A stretch of 64,000 nucleotides of DNA from Kryptolebias marmoratus (GCF_001649575.2 NC_051448.1:20840658-20904657); one strand, 5' to 3'; shown: positions 43,157 to 54,539, numbered from the stretch's first letter. The notes: generated by a model not told the origin, from the sequence alone. Numbers and translations are program-made.

Positions 43157-44485
43157 ATAATAGTGATGTAGCCCTAAAAGCGCTCATTCTGAAATGGCAG
43201 AATTGATCAGGTGAAATCTCAATATCTGAGAATGATTTTGTGTATTAAATTTGATGAACATGTTTTGTATAGCCCACAGACCTATCCTAACTTGTTCAAG
43301 GAAGCATAATAGGTCCCCTTTAAACTTTTTTTTTTAACTTACCATGCCAGGCTACACAGTTACATGCACTTACTTCCTGTCACATTTTACCTCTTACTGT
43401 GACCAATGAATGACAAGGATTTCTATAAATTTCAACATCACTTCTTACAACCATGAGCCTTTCACAAAAATACATATTTAACAATGAACTCATCATTAAA
43501 CAGATATACCTAACCATACACTTGAACATTTTAAAATGTTATGGCTGAATATATTTCCACCCATTCATGCATGGCGTTTTAACATATTTAAATTCCAGTT
43601 TAACTTATGATATTTATAGAGTACTATTGTAAAATATATTATTCTCACAGCAGGTCTTACCATTGTTTGGGCCTAGACTGTGCTGGACTCAGTTCTGTTT
43701 TTGGAACTTCTAGGACATGGTGGGTGATGTGGTGTGGTTTTTAAATTATTCTTAATGGAATGGTACCAATGAATGTGTCTGTGTTTTGTGGAATTAGACA
43801 AAACCAAGCTTTCACTTAAACAGCATTAAATCATAAGAAGAGCAACAGTTCTGCATATAATCTAAATGTTGTGGAATAGAAGGCCTTGTATTTATTCTCC
43901 CATGCTTTATTTAACATTTGATTATTAAATCTTAAACGGATTTGTGTTTATCGCCATTTTAGATTTAGTCACCATTTTAAAACCTTAACAAGTAGTTTTT
44001 AGTTTATCTGGAAAGAGAGGTATGTATTAGAAGCGCTGGTATGTGAGCCACAGTGCCAGGCACGGAGGGGGAAGAAGTTGCCCTTTGACCTCCAGAGGAG
44101 AGGGACATCCTCTCAAGAAGGGGAGGGGGACATAAGATTTAAAAACAGAGAACATCCTTTGTTTCCTCAGACAATCTTTGGGGCACTTTGCTGACACTTT
44201 GAGGTGATGTGTTTTCCCACATTTTATTTGAGGATTGTCTCCCAAATGCATTTGGTTTTATCTTTGTAGTAACCGGTGTTTTCTCTCTGCTTTTGGTAAA
44301 ATAAATATTTAAATTTTAGGTATTGTCTCCTTCCGGTCTCTTTCCATCAACCAACTCAGGTGAGGTGAAGGAGGAGGAATGCAGGTGAAAATCCTTACCT
44401 CAACAGTTTGTACCTCTAAAAGTGGGATATACAGACACACATGGATGTTATATCATTGGTCATTACTGCTTTCAGATTGCATACT
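43157..44485. other. No gene seen
   Basis: AT-rich with short frames. The block at 44040-44400 has an AATAAA near 44302 and a promoter-like GC/AG-rich part, which could be a decayed LTR, but I found no ends. Confidence 0.35.
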
Positions 44486-44489
44486 GTTA

Positions 44490-44585
44490 CCAATTCTTAT
44501 TGGGTAACAGTAGGTAGGGAATACAGAATAAAGGTTTATAGAAAGAGACTCTTCTGACACAAAGGAAGCAACAGCACTGATGACC
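44490..44585 (+). promoter_or_regulatory. Putative core promoter and untranslated exon of TAAR at 44724
   Basis: ATTGG (44499-44503) and TATA-like 'gaataaagg' (44526-44534), about 27 bp apart. The leader 'caacagcactgatgacct' precedes the donor. The pseudogene at 59018 has the same 27-bp spacing. Confidence 0.6.
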
Positions 44586-44717
44586 TGTGAGTGTTTTGTC
44601 AGAAATTTTAAACAATCATTACTCAGTTTGTATATGATGTACATCTGAAAAATTGTGTTGAATGTGATTGCTCTGTAGTTTTTTTCTGTTATTCTGATGA
44701 ATTGCATATTTTTTTAG
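44586..44717 (+). other. Putative 5' UTR intron (132 bp)
   Basis: Donor GTGAGTG at 44586. The acceptor 'tttttttag' ends at 44717, six bases before the ATG. Same layout as the other plus-strand receptors. Confidence 0.6.
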
Positions 44718-45308
44718 GTCATTATGGAAACAAAAAGTTCTGTCAACAGAACGAATGCAGTGACATATATATATCCCTGCTATGAGATAAAGAATTTCAG
44801 TTCCAAATTTACCACAACTCCTTCTGCTGTATGTGTGATGTTATATGGTTTTCTGACACTTTTATCTGTTGTCACAGTATGTGGAAACTTCCTTGTAATA
44901 ATGTCTGTGTTTTACTTCAAGCAGCTCCACACTCCTACTAACTTCCTCATTCTGTCTCTGGCTGTGACTGACCTGCTTGTAGGGATCATAGTATTCCCTT
45001 TAAGCACAGCATTCTCATTCAACTCATGTATGTACCATGAAGATTTATTTTGTAAGATACGAGACAGCTTTAAAATATATCTCTGCACATGTTCAATTTT
45101 ACACCTCTGTTGTATTTCAATTGACAGATATTATGCAGTGTGTCATCCATTAACATATAAATCTAAAATCAGCCGTCATGTTGTTGTCATCATGATTGGT
45201 GTAAGCTGGAGTGCTTCTGTGCTTATTGGAATTGCAGTGACAACACCAAAATCAGAGAAAAAATGTCAAGAAACATGTTTTATTGATGTTCTGATGGTAA
45301 ATACAGTT

Positions 45309-45866
45309 CAACCTGGAGAGACTCACGACAAAGAGAAGCTGCAATTAAATGGTTTTATTTGACATGAATGACATAAGATATTTGGCGCTCGGACCTCGAC
45401 GCGAGTGTCGACAATAGCAATGCGCTTCGAGGAGAAGCTCAGGTTGAGCATTAGAGGCGTCTTCCCCGGGCCGGNNNNNNNNNNNNNNNNNNNNNNNNNN
45501 NNNNNNNNNNNNNNNNNNNNNNNNNNNNNNNNNNNNNNNNNNNNNNNNNNNNNNNNNNNNNNNNNNNNNNNNNNNNNNNNNNNNNNNNNNNNNNNNNNNN
45601 NNNNNNNNNNNNNNNNNNNNNNNNNNNNNNNNNNNNNNNNNNNNNNNNNNNNNNNNNNNNNNNNNNNNNNNNNNNNNNNNNNNNNNNNNNNNNNNNNNGC
45701 TTGCTCGCTGATTGGATACGCTGGAGGCGCGGTCGGATGCTGATGGGCTGAGATGGAGGCGCGGTCTGATGCTGATAGGCTGGAGTGGAGGTGCTCGACG
45801 CAGCGATTAGATGCAGGTGAGGCTGAAGCAGGTCTTCCAGTCTGAATTTACGCCTAGGCTTCATTA
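45309..45866 (-). mobile_element. LTR-like insertion inside the TAAR (contains gap)
   Basis: The plus-strand left end 'caacctggagagactcac' and right end 'agtctgaatttacgcctaggcttcatta' match the ends of the unit at 46541-46998. On the minus strand it has a polyadenylation-like 'aaataaaacc' near its 3' end (45345-45355) and GC-rich promoter-like sequence, so it resembles a solo LTR. No clean target duplication or TG...CA ends were found. 45475-45698 is a gap. Confidence 0.65.
45475..45698. other. Assembly gap (224 N)
   Basis: Run of N inside the insertion in the split receptor. Confidence 0.99.
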
Positions 45867-46339
45867 GGACCCATTTTTGCGTTTTACCTTCCACTTATCA
45901 TAATGTTGTGCATTTACCAGAAGATTTTCCTTGTTGCACAGAGGCAGGCACGAAGCATCCAAGCTAGAACAAAATTTGGAGCAACTGTCAGTAAGATGGA
46001 GAGAAAAGCCACAAAAACTCTGGTTGTTGTTCTAGGAGTGTTTCTTTTTTGTTGGACTCCTTGTTTTCTTTGCATTGCTTTTGTACCTTTTAATAACAAT
46101 TCAGTACCAATTCCTGTGATCAAATCACTTGTTTGTCTTGCACTGACAAACTCAACACTGAATGCATTTATTTATGCATTCTTTTACAGCTGGTTCAGAT
46201 CAGCCTTCAAAATTATAATGTCTGGAAAAATATTACATGGTGAGTTTGTTAACACAAAACTGCATTAATTCACTTTTTGTGGCACAGAGGTTTTTTGTTC
46301 TGAAAAGTCAAAGAGCAGGTGGGGTGCAGCCTCACCAAA

Positions 46340-46372
46340 ATAATAATAATAGTAATAATAATAATAATAATT
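46340..46372. repeat. (AAT)n microsatellite
   Basis: About ten AAT units with one TAG variant, just after the split receptor. Confidence 0.8.
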
Positions 46373-46540
46373 TGCCTGACAAAGTAGTTCGTCCTAATAA
46401 ACTGTGAATTATTTAGCTTGCTGTTTATTGTTTTGTGCTGTGTGTTTCTTTAACAGTTTTGACAATCTTAAATGAAATTTAAAATATTTTGGGGGGATTT
46501 ATTTTCAGTTTTTGAGGGTTATATGACATCAGACAGCATT

Positions 46541-46998
46541 TCAATCTGGAGAGACTCACACAGAAAAGATACAGCAGTTAAAAAGTTTTATTTGAATGAA
46601 GTTCTTTGGCACTTGGATCCCGGCAAAAGACATGCATGCTGAGGATCACAGAGCTTGGTTGAACATCTCGAGGCGAGGATCAGGGCAGTCTTCCTCCCCA
46701 GGGCCCGGACACTGGTAGTGGAGTGGAGACCAGAAAGAAGGGAACCCGGCAGAGCATGGAGGAGCCCGGAGGAGCCCAGAGGATGAGGGTGGAGATGGGG
46801 AGAAGGCGGGTTGAAGCACACCTGGGATGTGGGTAGATCCGTGAATGATGAACCTTTTAAAAAGGTTCCTGAGTGATGATTGGCTGAGGCGGAGTGAGGA
46901 CCAGGCACTGGTTGGCTGAGGCAGAGATGTGGCAATTAGATGATGCAGGTAGACTGGACAGAGTCTACCAGTCTGAATTTTCGCCTAGGCTTCATGAG
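46541..46998 (-). mobile_element. LTR-like element, second copy
   Basis: About 458 bp. It shares 'ctggagagactcac' at one end and 'ccagtctgaatttt-cgcctaggcttcat' at the other with the insertion at 45309-45866. On the minus strand there are 'ttttaaaagg' (TATA-like, about 46855) and 'aaataaaact' near 46580, in LTR order. The interior differs substantially from the first copy. It lies only ~270 bp downstream of the split receptor and in the same orientation. Confidence 0.65.
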
Positions 46999-48123
46999 TC
47001 AGGAGAGCAACACTGCAGACATGTAAGAACACAGAAGAGCCAAGCGTCAGTGTTACAGTTCTTCATCCCCAGTCATCTCCTGACACTGATACTGTATGGG
47101 ACATTATGTCATGATTGATTTCCTTTTTGCTTGTGCTTTTGTCAGAAGATGTCAGTACATGGGCGTAGCTTATTTTAGCAAACTATTGTGGTTTGACTGA
47201 TTGTTTAAGACGTTGAATTGTTAAAGTGGAATGAATGATCATTTATTTAATATACAAGAGTATTAGCCAACATAAATATTATATATGGCCATTTAAAGAA
47301 CAAATCATACTAATGGATTAACAGTTATTACATAAATAAATAAATACATATGTGAAGAGAAAATTTTTATTCTTTAATATATATACATTTTTTTTATTGA
47401 ATAAGCAGGTAAGTTTACAAGTGCTGTTGTTTTTTTTGTTTTGTTTTTTCCTCTTTGAGTAAAAGTCCCCAGGGTTCCAAGAGACTCCTTATAATTATGC
47501 ACTTAAAATGTTAAATGAAGTTCTTAATTTATTTAGTTTAGATTTAAAAATTCATTGTTACACACTATTCACCAACAGATTTCAATTAAGATTTAATTAA
47601 CTGCACTTTATAAGAGAATGTGTTCATTTGTAATGAAGCATTTCAAGCGTCAAGTATGACTAATTGTTTTCCTGATCACCCTTTTACTAAGAACACTGGT
47701 ACAAAAGAAAACATACCACTGTTGTAGGCCCCACAGTAGTCAGGCCCTTAGTGGTCATAGTCCAGAAGAGCCATGGTTCCTTTTTCATTTCTGAAAGGTG
47801 GCAACCCTAGATACGACCACTACAGATGTTACACCTCACGCGATATTATTTAATGCAGGCATAGCTGCAGCAAAAATTGATGTGTCCAATAGTTGAGATT
47901 TTCTATTTATAAAATCCATTTAGGAGAGACTGAAAATAGAAGAAATTGTCAGTCAGCAGCTTGGAGCAGACAGACAGGACATGAACATCACACAGAAAAT
48001 GCAAGAGAGGGGAGATATACAATAGGACATTTTCTTCAACATGGTAGACCTATTTTCTAAGGCTGTAGTTATCTATATCAGCCACAGGTGGATCTTATTT
48101 ATCTAATTCTGATCTTATTTATC
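46999..48123. other. No gene seen
   Basis: AT-rich; short frames only. Confidence 0.4.
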
Positions 48124-48128
48124 TAAAG

Positions 48129-48606
48129 TGTCAAGATCGGGGTGGAAGGAGACGGAGGCGAACCCAGAACGGAGACTCATTTTAAAAGGAAACTAATTTA
48201 TTCACTAAAATAAACTAACAAAATAAAGGACTGACAAGGCAGCAAAACTAATAAAAATACAAAAACAAGGGACATGGCATGGTAAGACAGGCAGACAAAC
48301 GGAACGAAATGACCCAGTGGAGAATGAAGAACAAAGACCGGTATTTAAAGACTGAGGATCAGGAGGAAAATGGACACAGGTGAGTGATTGCAAACAGGTG
48401 AGAATGATGGCAGTGATTGAGTTGTTATGGTAATGTGGGTGTGGCATGAAAGACTGGAATGTAACAGAACGGCAAGGAATGAAAGAAGGAGGCGTGGCAG
48501 GTTGCTAGGGAGGTGAAAATGACAAGACATGAACACAAATCCAAAAGACAAACACAGCAGAACAAGAACCAGAAAAACCATCCAACAAAACTCCAAAACT
48601 ATGACA
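48129..48606 (-). mobile_element. Solo LTR (Gypsy-like) with 5-bp target duplication
   Basis: 478 bp, TGTCAAGATC...CTATGACA, flanked by taaag at 48124-48128 and 48607-48611. On the minus strand it has a TATA-like 'tctttaaatacc' (about 48340) and an 'aataaatta' signal (about 48200), and its end 'tctccgttctgggttcg' resembles the end of the solo LTR at 24106. So it is the same LTR family in reverse orientation. No internal region. Confidence 0.88.
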
Positions 48607-48611
48607 TAAAG

Positions 48612-49300
48612 TGTGTGTCTGCTATAGCTCAGTGGTCAGTTCTGTGGTTCAATATTTTCTGTGTCAAAGAAGAGAAAAAAATTGATACCAGAAGAAATAG
48701 AACATTAACCGGTTGGAACCATTATATCAGTTGATACCCCACTTTAGGAAGATATCAGAGATTAAAAAAAAAAAAAAGAAGAACGCAAGTTCAAATATTG
48801 AAGACCAAAAAAAATGAGAGAAAACATAAACTGGAAATAAAACAAAACAAAAAAATTGCAACTATTAGAGAAGGAGGAGATCAGTGCTCATGTGATTGAG
48901 ATGCCAAAAAAGTGCTGAAATGGCCCTTTGATGAAGTTTCACAAATCCCAATCATGGTTTTAATTATTCAGTTATGTTTTTAGAATAATCCAGTCCAGGT
49001 TTGAAGTGTCTAGGTGTTGTAGTTTTTTTTTTTCTAGAAAAGATTAAAGGTTCTGAAGGTAGTGAAAAATTAAGTGGAATTGCCCTTTAGCCCTTTACCA
49101 AATCGGAAGCTAGAATCGGAATCTAACTTCAGCTTCGTCTTCCGAGTTCTGGGGAGCCTCAGATTCGTGCATAAGTGGTGCGTTCAAATGCCGGTGGAAA
49201 GCTGGGTCATCTGAGTTTTATTCGGAGTCTAGTGTTTTATCCTCTTGACGTTTGGCACTGGACTTGTGCCGAAGTGGTTAAAGAGAGAGAAAAAATATGT
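48612..49300. other. No gene seen
   Basis: A-rich stretches at 48760-48860 and a short frame at 48513-48734 that overlaps the LTR. Nothing supported. Confidence 0.4.
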
Positions 49301-49307
49301 ATGTCTC

Positions 49308-49347
49308 AGTTACACCACTTAGTTACACCTAACTAAGTGGTGTAACT
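49308..49347. repeat. Perfect 18-bp inverted repeat (40-bp hairpin)
   Basis: agttacaccacttagtta, a 4-base spacer cacc, then its exact reverse complement. Pairing stops at the next base on each side. Confidence 0.9.
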
Positions 49348-50445
49348 AAGACTGTTTATTTATATGTATTTGTGAGCTGTACAACTGTGATTACATGGGT
49401 AAAAGAAACGACCACTAGGTGGTAGAATTCTTCTCTGGCTGGGAAAAGCATTCAAACTGAGAGGCAAGAAGAAGACATGGCGGGGCATCCCATAGACTAA
49501 AATACATATACGTATACATGTATATGTATACAATACGTACACATGTCTGTGGGGCATCCCAGTGGTCTACCCTCAGAAATAAGTGGATGTTAAAATCTGC
49601 ACATTTTACTGTCCATATTATTATTTGATTTTACTATGGCGGTGGTAGAACCACACACTATTTTGACCAAGGAATTGTTTAACAGCGGTTTGATCCTCAA
49701 AACAATACGTAACTCTCCATGGCTTATAGGTCTGACTGGATTATCTGATCCTGATCGATATTTCCCAGACATAAATAAGTAGATGCCTCATTACGTGCTG
49801 GAGCGCATCCGGTGTCGCCACCATATTGGACGGATCTCTCCTCTCTCTAAAAGCCAACAGGAGTAAACACAGAGCGAGCAGCTATGACCGTATTTTATAT
49901 CATGTGGGATTACCTTTCAGAAGTAAGATTGAAAACTAATTTTGGTTATTTGACCATAGATAATATTATGTCATCGTAGCTAACGTTATTTGGTTATTTG
50001 CTAACAGGAAAAACTTGTGCTCTCTCTCTCATTAGCTCTTTCTGTTTTTTTCTTCACATTTTGAAGGTTTCCCAGTAACACAGACTGAAGGAGGAAATGG
50101 GAAGTTGCAGTAAGAAAGGAGGGTTTCGTTGCTACAGAGTCGTCTCAGCCAATGACTTATATCTTATAGCCATGACACGCTGCTTTAAAGGCTCAGGCCG
50201 ATGTGCAGTGAAAGCGACGCAATCTTGTTAAAGTATTCTTAGAGGTGCAGGGCTGTGTAAATAATGCTGAGGAGTAACGAGATTAGTAAGTTTTGTAATT
50301 AAAATTAGCCCAATTTTACATGAACGCTATCATTCAGGTTCACAGATATACACTGTTATTGTAATAATAACCGTAATAATAAAAAACATTATTTGAACAG
50401 ATAATATTAATAATAACCATTATTGTACAAACTAATAATAGATGT
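49348..50445. other. No gene seen
   Basis: Short alternating purine/pyrimidine tract 'tacatatacgtatacatg' at 49503-49530. The block around 49790-50230 is GC-richer with an 'atatttggacgg'-like start but has no coding or terminal-repeat evidence. Confidence 0.35.
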
Positions 50446-50567
50446 ATGGTTCTGAATTAACTTGTTAAATTAATGGGTATTTATAATAATAATAATAATG
50501 TTTATTACTATTGTTATTATTATTATTATAAATCATTCATTTAACAGGTAAGTCAATTCAGAACCAT
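50446..50567. repeat. Imperfect 122-bp palindrome (MITE-like)
   Basis: 'atggttctgaatt' at 50446 pairs with 'aattcagaaccat' ending at 50567. Inner arms 'gttaaat'/'atttaac' and (TAA)n/(TTA)n also pair. The loop is 'tgtttattactattg'-like. The right arm 'ttaacaggtaagtcaattcagaacc' continues into a common fish repeat (to about 50625). Confidence 0.75.
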
Positions 50568-50625
50568 ATATTTACAATGCCATCCTGGTCAAGAGGCAGC
50601 GATAGAAGTCCACAAACAACAATGA

Positions 50626-52502
50626 TAAAATTAGTAGATACAAAATCAGCCTTTTTCAGACAGACTACTGAAAAAAGAAAAAGAAATTAAAAAATGATTT
50701 TAGAAGGATTGTGAACAATAAGAACAGTGAAAGCTTTTTAGAGTAAAAACAAGTACAGAGATCAAGTGAAGCCATTACTTTTTTTTTAAAGACTGAAAAT
50801 ATTGAGCTGATTTTCAGAAGTTTCTGACCTTGGTCATCTTCTGACAAACAGACTATTTTTAAGATGAGGAATGTAACATGGTTAACATGGTAACATGTAA
50901 CATCTTTCTGTTTGATGCTGTAGGAACTGTTAGCTAAGAGTTCCTACAGTTAACAGTTTTAATAAAGTTAAAATCTCTTTATTTGTCTCTTGGGAGAAAT
51001 TAGCCTTTGACAGAGGGGTTACACTACAATGACACATAACATCTCAATGTAAATAAATACAGAAATAAATTAATAAAATCATTAAAAACCTGCCGTAACA
51101 TATGATTCTCCAACGTCCGAATACCTTATTGAAGAACTAAACTAATTAATCAGGAATTAGTTATCACGTTCATAGTATATTAGCTATTATAATCATAGTA
51201 TCATTAGTTATCTTATTCATAGTATACTAAACAGCAGTGAGTCTAAAGCCTGTTTTTAACATTTATAAAGAGCTTCTTTTGCTTCCTCTGCTGAGTCTCC
51301 ATCTAACTCAGTTTGCTGCCTGAGGGACATCTCATCAGACGTCAGGGTGCACAGCTGGAAACATCTGATGATTGTTGAGTCTTCACTTTCAGAGCATGCA
51401 GCCTGGTGATCTGTCAACAGATGTTAAATGAAAATAAACAGATTTTAGATGGGATTATAGTCGCTGTTGATTTCCTGATACCATCTAAGTTCTATCATCT
51501 GCATATTTAGAAATAGACTTATACAAAACTTTAAATACAAAAAAAACTTGTAAAAAGTTTATTTTAATTTGAAAAGTTTCTAATACAATAATAAAGACAG
51601 TTGAATAACATCGACTACGGGGTCATTTGAATGCATTTTGTGTAGGATAAGGGATCACAATAATTAATATTTATATACCGAATAGATATGTAATATAATA
51701 TACAATGACATAAACCTCCTAATGTTCATGTAGTATGCATCAAGATGTTACATTTAATGACCTACCTGCAAGTGATTCCAGCTTTGAGCTCCTCAGAGAT
51801 GAGAATCTTTTCCTTCAGTTCTTCATAGCCTCATTTGTTTGAAAAAAAAACCAAAACACATCGATGAAACGTTATGCCATCCAGGCGTTTTTCGCAACAA
51901 TTTGTGCAGCAAACGCAGGGCAATATGAAGGAATTACAGTACTGCTGAACGGAGAAACTGAAATGAATTACTTCCTTAAGATGGCTGTGTTTTTAGCTCA
52001 TCCAAAGTCACGTAATGTTAAGTCTATAGTATATAAGTCATTGCTCTTACCCATCTGACATCACATTGCTTACCTTCTGGTTCAGACTTCGTTTTTGCTG
52101 GTGCTACTGTGTGCATCCTGTCTTCTTCTGTGGCCCTGTTGGTTCATCTTGGCTTCAGGACAGGGCATTGAACGCACTAAGCCTACTGCTGCTAGGCAGC
52201 CTGTCGTAGTTTGGACTGAAATGCTTTTAATTTCTTTGATTTGGGTAAATTTGTTTATGTAAAGTGAATGTTCTGTTGTAAGTTTTCTAATTTCTTTTGT
52301 GTTTGTGACTGGGCCATTCCAGCTCTTGGTGTTGGTGGTGGATTCTTCAGGTGATGGTCCTTCTTCTGGATAGTGGTGCACTATTTCTTTACTTTATGCT
52401 TTGTTGTTCTTTGGTTTTGCTTGCTGTGCTTTTTGTTTATGTCACTACCCTGTTCTGCCCTGCAATTCCAGAGTTGAGCTGTTTAGCTGTCTAGTGTGTG
52501 TA
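50626..52502. other. No gene seen
   Basis: Nearly 1.9 kb of AT-rich DNA. Frames at 51864-52058 and 52082-52381 have no domain I recognise, and codon use gives no support. Confidence 0.4.
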
Positions 52503-52990
52503 TTGCCCCTTTTCCACCGACTCTAAAGGTCCCGGCTCCACTCTAGTCGGCTTGCTTTGCACGCGTTTCCACCTGCATATTTCGAGACCAGTCTCTGCTT
52601 TGGAGTAGGGCCAGCCGGGCCGGCCCTGCTTTGTGGGTGGCGCAAACTTAGCTCCTGTTCACTCATTGGTCGTGGGTGTGACCAGATGCAAGCATTAAGA
52701 GTGAATGGTAGGAATATAAACAACAGCGTTAGCTTACCCTGCAACGTTTATGCCGTCTGTCCCCCAGCTGAAGGCGCTGTAAAGCCTGAAATCTCCAGCG
52801 GATAACAGCTGTCCTACTCCGCGCAACAATCATGGCATCAAGAGCATTTCTTCCACTGCGCCTCTCTTCCTGAAGTCTCAGGAGAATCCCCATAAGTTTA
52901 AAAACAGCAGGAACACAGGGCCAACGTTGTCCATAGCGCTTCCGTTGTTTCCACAAATGGCGCCAAGTTTCGGTAGCGCAATCGAATCTT
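52503..52990 (-). repeat. Nonautonomous DNA repeat, copy 3
   Basis: Starts 'ttgccccttttccaccgac' and ends in 'ggcgccaagtttcggtagcgcaatcgaat' (by position, 52957-52986). Full-length relative of 11692-12166 in reverse complement. It carries an extra segment around 52740-52800 ('gcaacgtttatgccg..tgaaatctccagcgg'). Confidence 0.75.
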
Positions 52991-53248
52991 ATGGATTAAC
53001 TGTAATAAATTATTGGATCTTAACCGCCTAGTTTTTGATGCATTGTTCACTCCTGCGATCGCTATAGCTTTTTTCCACCATTCCTAGTTTAACAATATAC
53101 TCCCACCACTCAGTGGCCCAGATTTTTGGCGTTGTTTGGCAGGATCGCAGGATTCATGAGCAGTGCTTTTTTTTTTTTTTTTTCAAATGGGATTTAAATT
53201 TTTTTTAATACAAATTTTTGTGGTTTTGCTTTATTCTCTTTTTAAAGA

Positions 53249-53881
53249 ATGATGATGCCTATTTATCCAGGTGCCCCATGGATCCCAAAGTTTGAAGGAC
53301 AGAATGGCAGTGTTAAATATAGTGAATGGAAGGACAAAATGCAAGGACTTTTAGATAAAGAAAACCTAACTGAATCCAAAAAAATACAAATCCTGATTGT
53401 TGCATTGTCTAACCTACCAAGACGCCAAATTAATGTACCCTGTGACGATGAACATAACACGGTGGCAAATGTATTTTCTGTTTTGGAGGATTTGTATGTT
53501 AAGAAAGTTCCTGTGTCTGCTTTACAGTCAGAATTTTTTGGTTGTGTGAAGGAACCGGGTGAGTTGGTTCAGGCGTATGGGCTCTTGTTGAGAGAGCTGT
53601 ACCGGAAATGACAGAAACACAACGCAGAAGAAGCACACACTGATACCCAGCTTGGAGATCAATTCCTGCTTGGCTTGGAGGATGGTGCCCTACTTCTAAT
53701 GTTAAAGAGAGCTGTGCGCCTGGACCCTGACGCAACCTTCAGGGCTGTTCATGAGGACGCCCTCCTACTGGAAGAAGAGCAAAAACGCCACTTTGCCACA
53801 TATCCTTCTATTTTGAACCATGGCTCAAACGGAGGGATGGTAGTTATGATTAACAAAGTCTTCACAAACTATGGGTTGTGA
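53249..53881 (+). pseudogene. Gag-like retroelement ORF with one in-frame stop
   Basis: A single reading frame of 210 codons is interrupted only by one TGA at 53609-53611. The N-terminal half has 'APWIPKFEGQNG...YSEWKDKM', an alpha-helical region, and 'SVLEDLYVKKVPVSALQSEFFGCVKEPGELVQAYGLLLRELYRK' (in pieces, residues 72-120). The second half has 'LGDQFLLGLEDGALLLMLKRAV' and 'ATFRAVHEDALLLEEEQK'. This layout is that of the capsid-like domain of Gypsy/PNMA-type Gag. No CCHC knuckle, protease or pol follows. It is preceded by a T-run and 'tttaaag|aatgatg'. It could be a retroelement fragment or a lately broken Gag-derived gene. Confidence 0.6.
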
Positions 53882-53934
53882 AGACTCACAAAGGTCTTGT
53901 TGACATGCTTCCCTAAGACTTGTGAAGAAAACAT

Positions 53935-54060
53935 TTTTTAACCCTTATTTTACCAGGATAAAAAAAAAACATTGAGATTAAAAACCTCTTTTTCAAGGGA
54001 GTCCTGACCAAGCGGCAGTAACAAATACAACACAAAAAATTACACAGTAAAAAGAAAAAT
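53935..54060 (+). repeat. Dispersed fish repeat (ttattttaccaggataaa type)
   Basis: 'aacccttattttaccaggataaa...cattgagattaaaaacctctttttcaagggagtcctgaccaag' is a common fish repeat. It is related in wording to the right part of 50520-50625 ('ggtaagtcaatt...ctggtcaagaggcagc'). Confidence 0.5.
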
Positions 54061-54520
54061 GTCAAGCTATAAAAAACAGGTACATGTCATTGAATTGGCC
54101 TGAAATTTTAGTTTGGATGTGAAAGCACTAATTGAGATGAATTCAGTCAATCTCAGAGATTCTTATAACAAGTTTCAAAAAAGGAACTAAAATTACAAAT
54201 TGTGACATAATATTGTCATTACCATAACAGTTTATCTAGCTGGCACTGATCATGAGCCCTCTCTTTGGCTGATTGGCAATGGGTTTCATTCATACTTGGA
54301 TCATGGGCACTTCCTGAAAGCTGATTGGCTTTTGGGTCTGAGCACAAACAAATCACAAGCCCCCATGTGGGTAATATACCCTTTTTTATTTCACTTCCAC
54401 AGCAACTATTTGACTGGAGCACTCGGTTGAACTTGTAACCATGCTATATCACTAAAATAAACAGCCACAGACGACAATTCTCCTGTTAAGTTTTTTGATA
54501 ACATTTTTATTTCCAAAATC
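54061..54520. other. No gene seen
   Basis: AT-rich spacer. Confidence 0.35.
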
Positions 54521-54539
54521 CATAACAAAGGAATAAACA

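Larger units (their letters stand above)
44724..46268 (+). pseudogene. TAAR split by an LTR-like insertion, Lys3.32 type
   Basis: The first part (44724-45308, 195 codons) covers the N-terminus to the start of TM5. The second part (45867-46268) resumes with GPIFAFYLP and runs to the stop. Together the two parts make 328 codons with no other break. Landmarks: NRT (8-10), YPCYE, N1.50 (55), D2.50 (83), C3.25 (110), DRY (134-136), EL2 cysteines (181, 185), CWTP and FYSWF. Two unusual residues are Lys at 3.32 (117), where Asp normally binds the amine, and Ala for Pro7.50 (NAFIY instead of NPFIY). The 558-bp insert has stops in frame, so the current locus would yield a protein ending after TM4. It could be a recent loss-of-function allele. 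Promoter and 5' splice sites look intact. Confidence 0.88.

Noticed and set aside
45309..45866. Helitron as the nature of the insertion in the split TAAR
   Set aside because: A TC start and CTAG near the end are present, but the shared 'gcttcat' beyond CTAG in both copies and the LTR-like promoter/AATAAA order do not fit.
49482..49561. 11-bp direct repeat ggggcatccca flanking about 58 bp
   Set aside because: Could be a target duplication, but the enclosed sequence has no element-like ends; chance or slippage is as likely.
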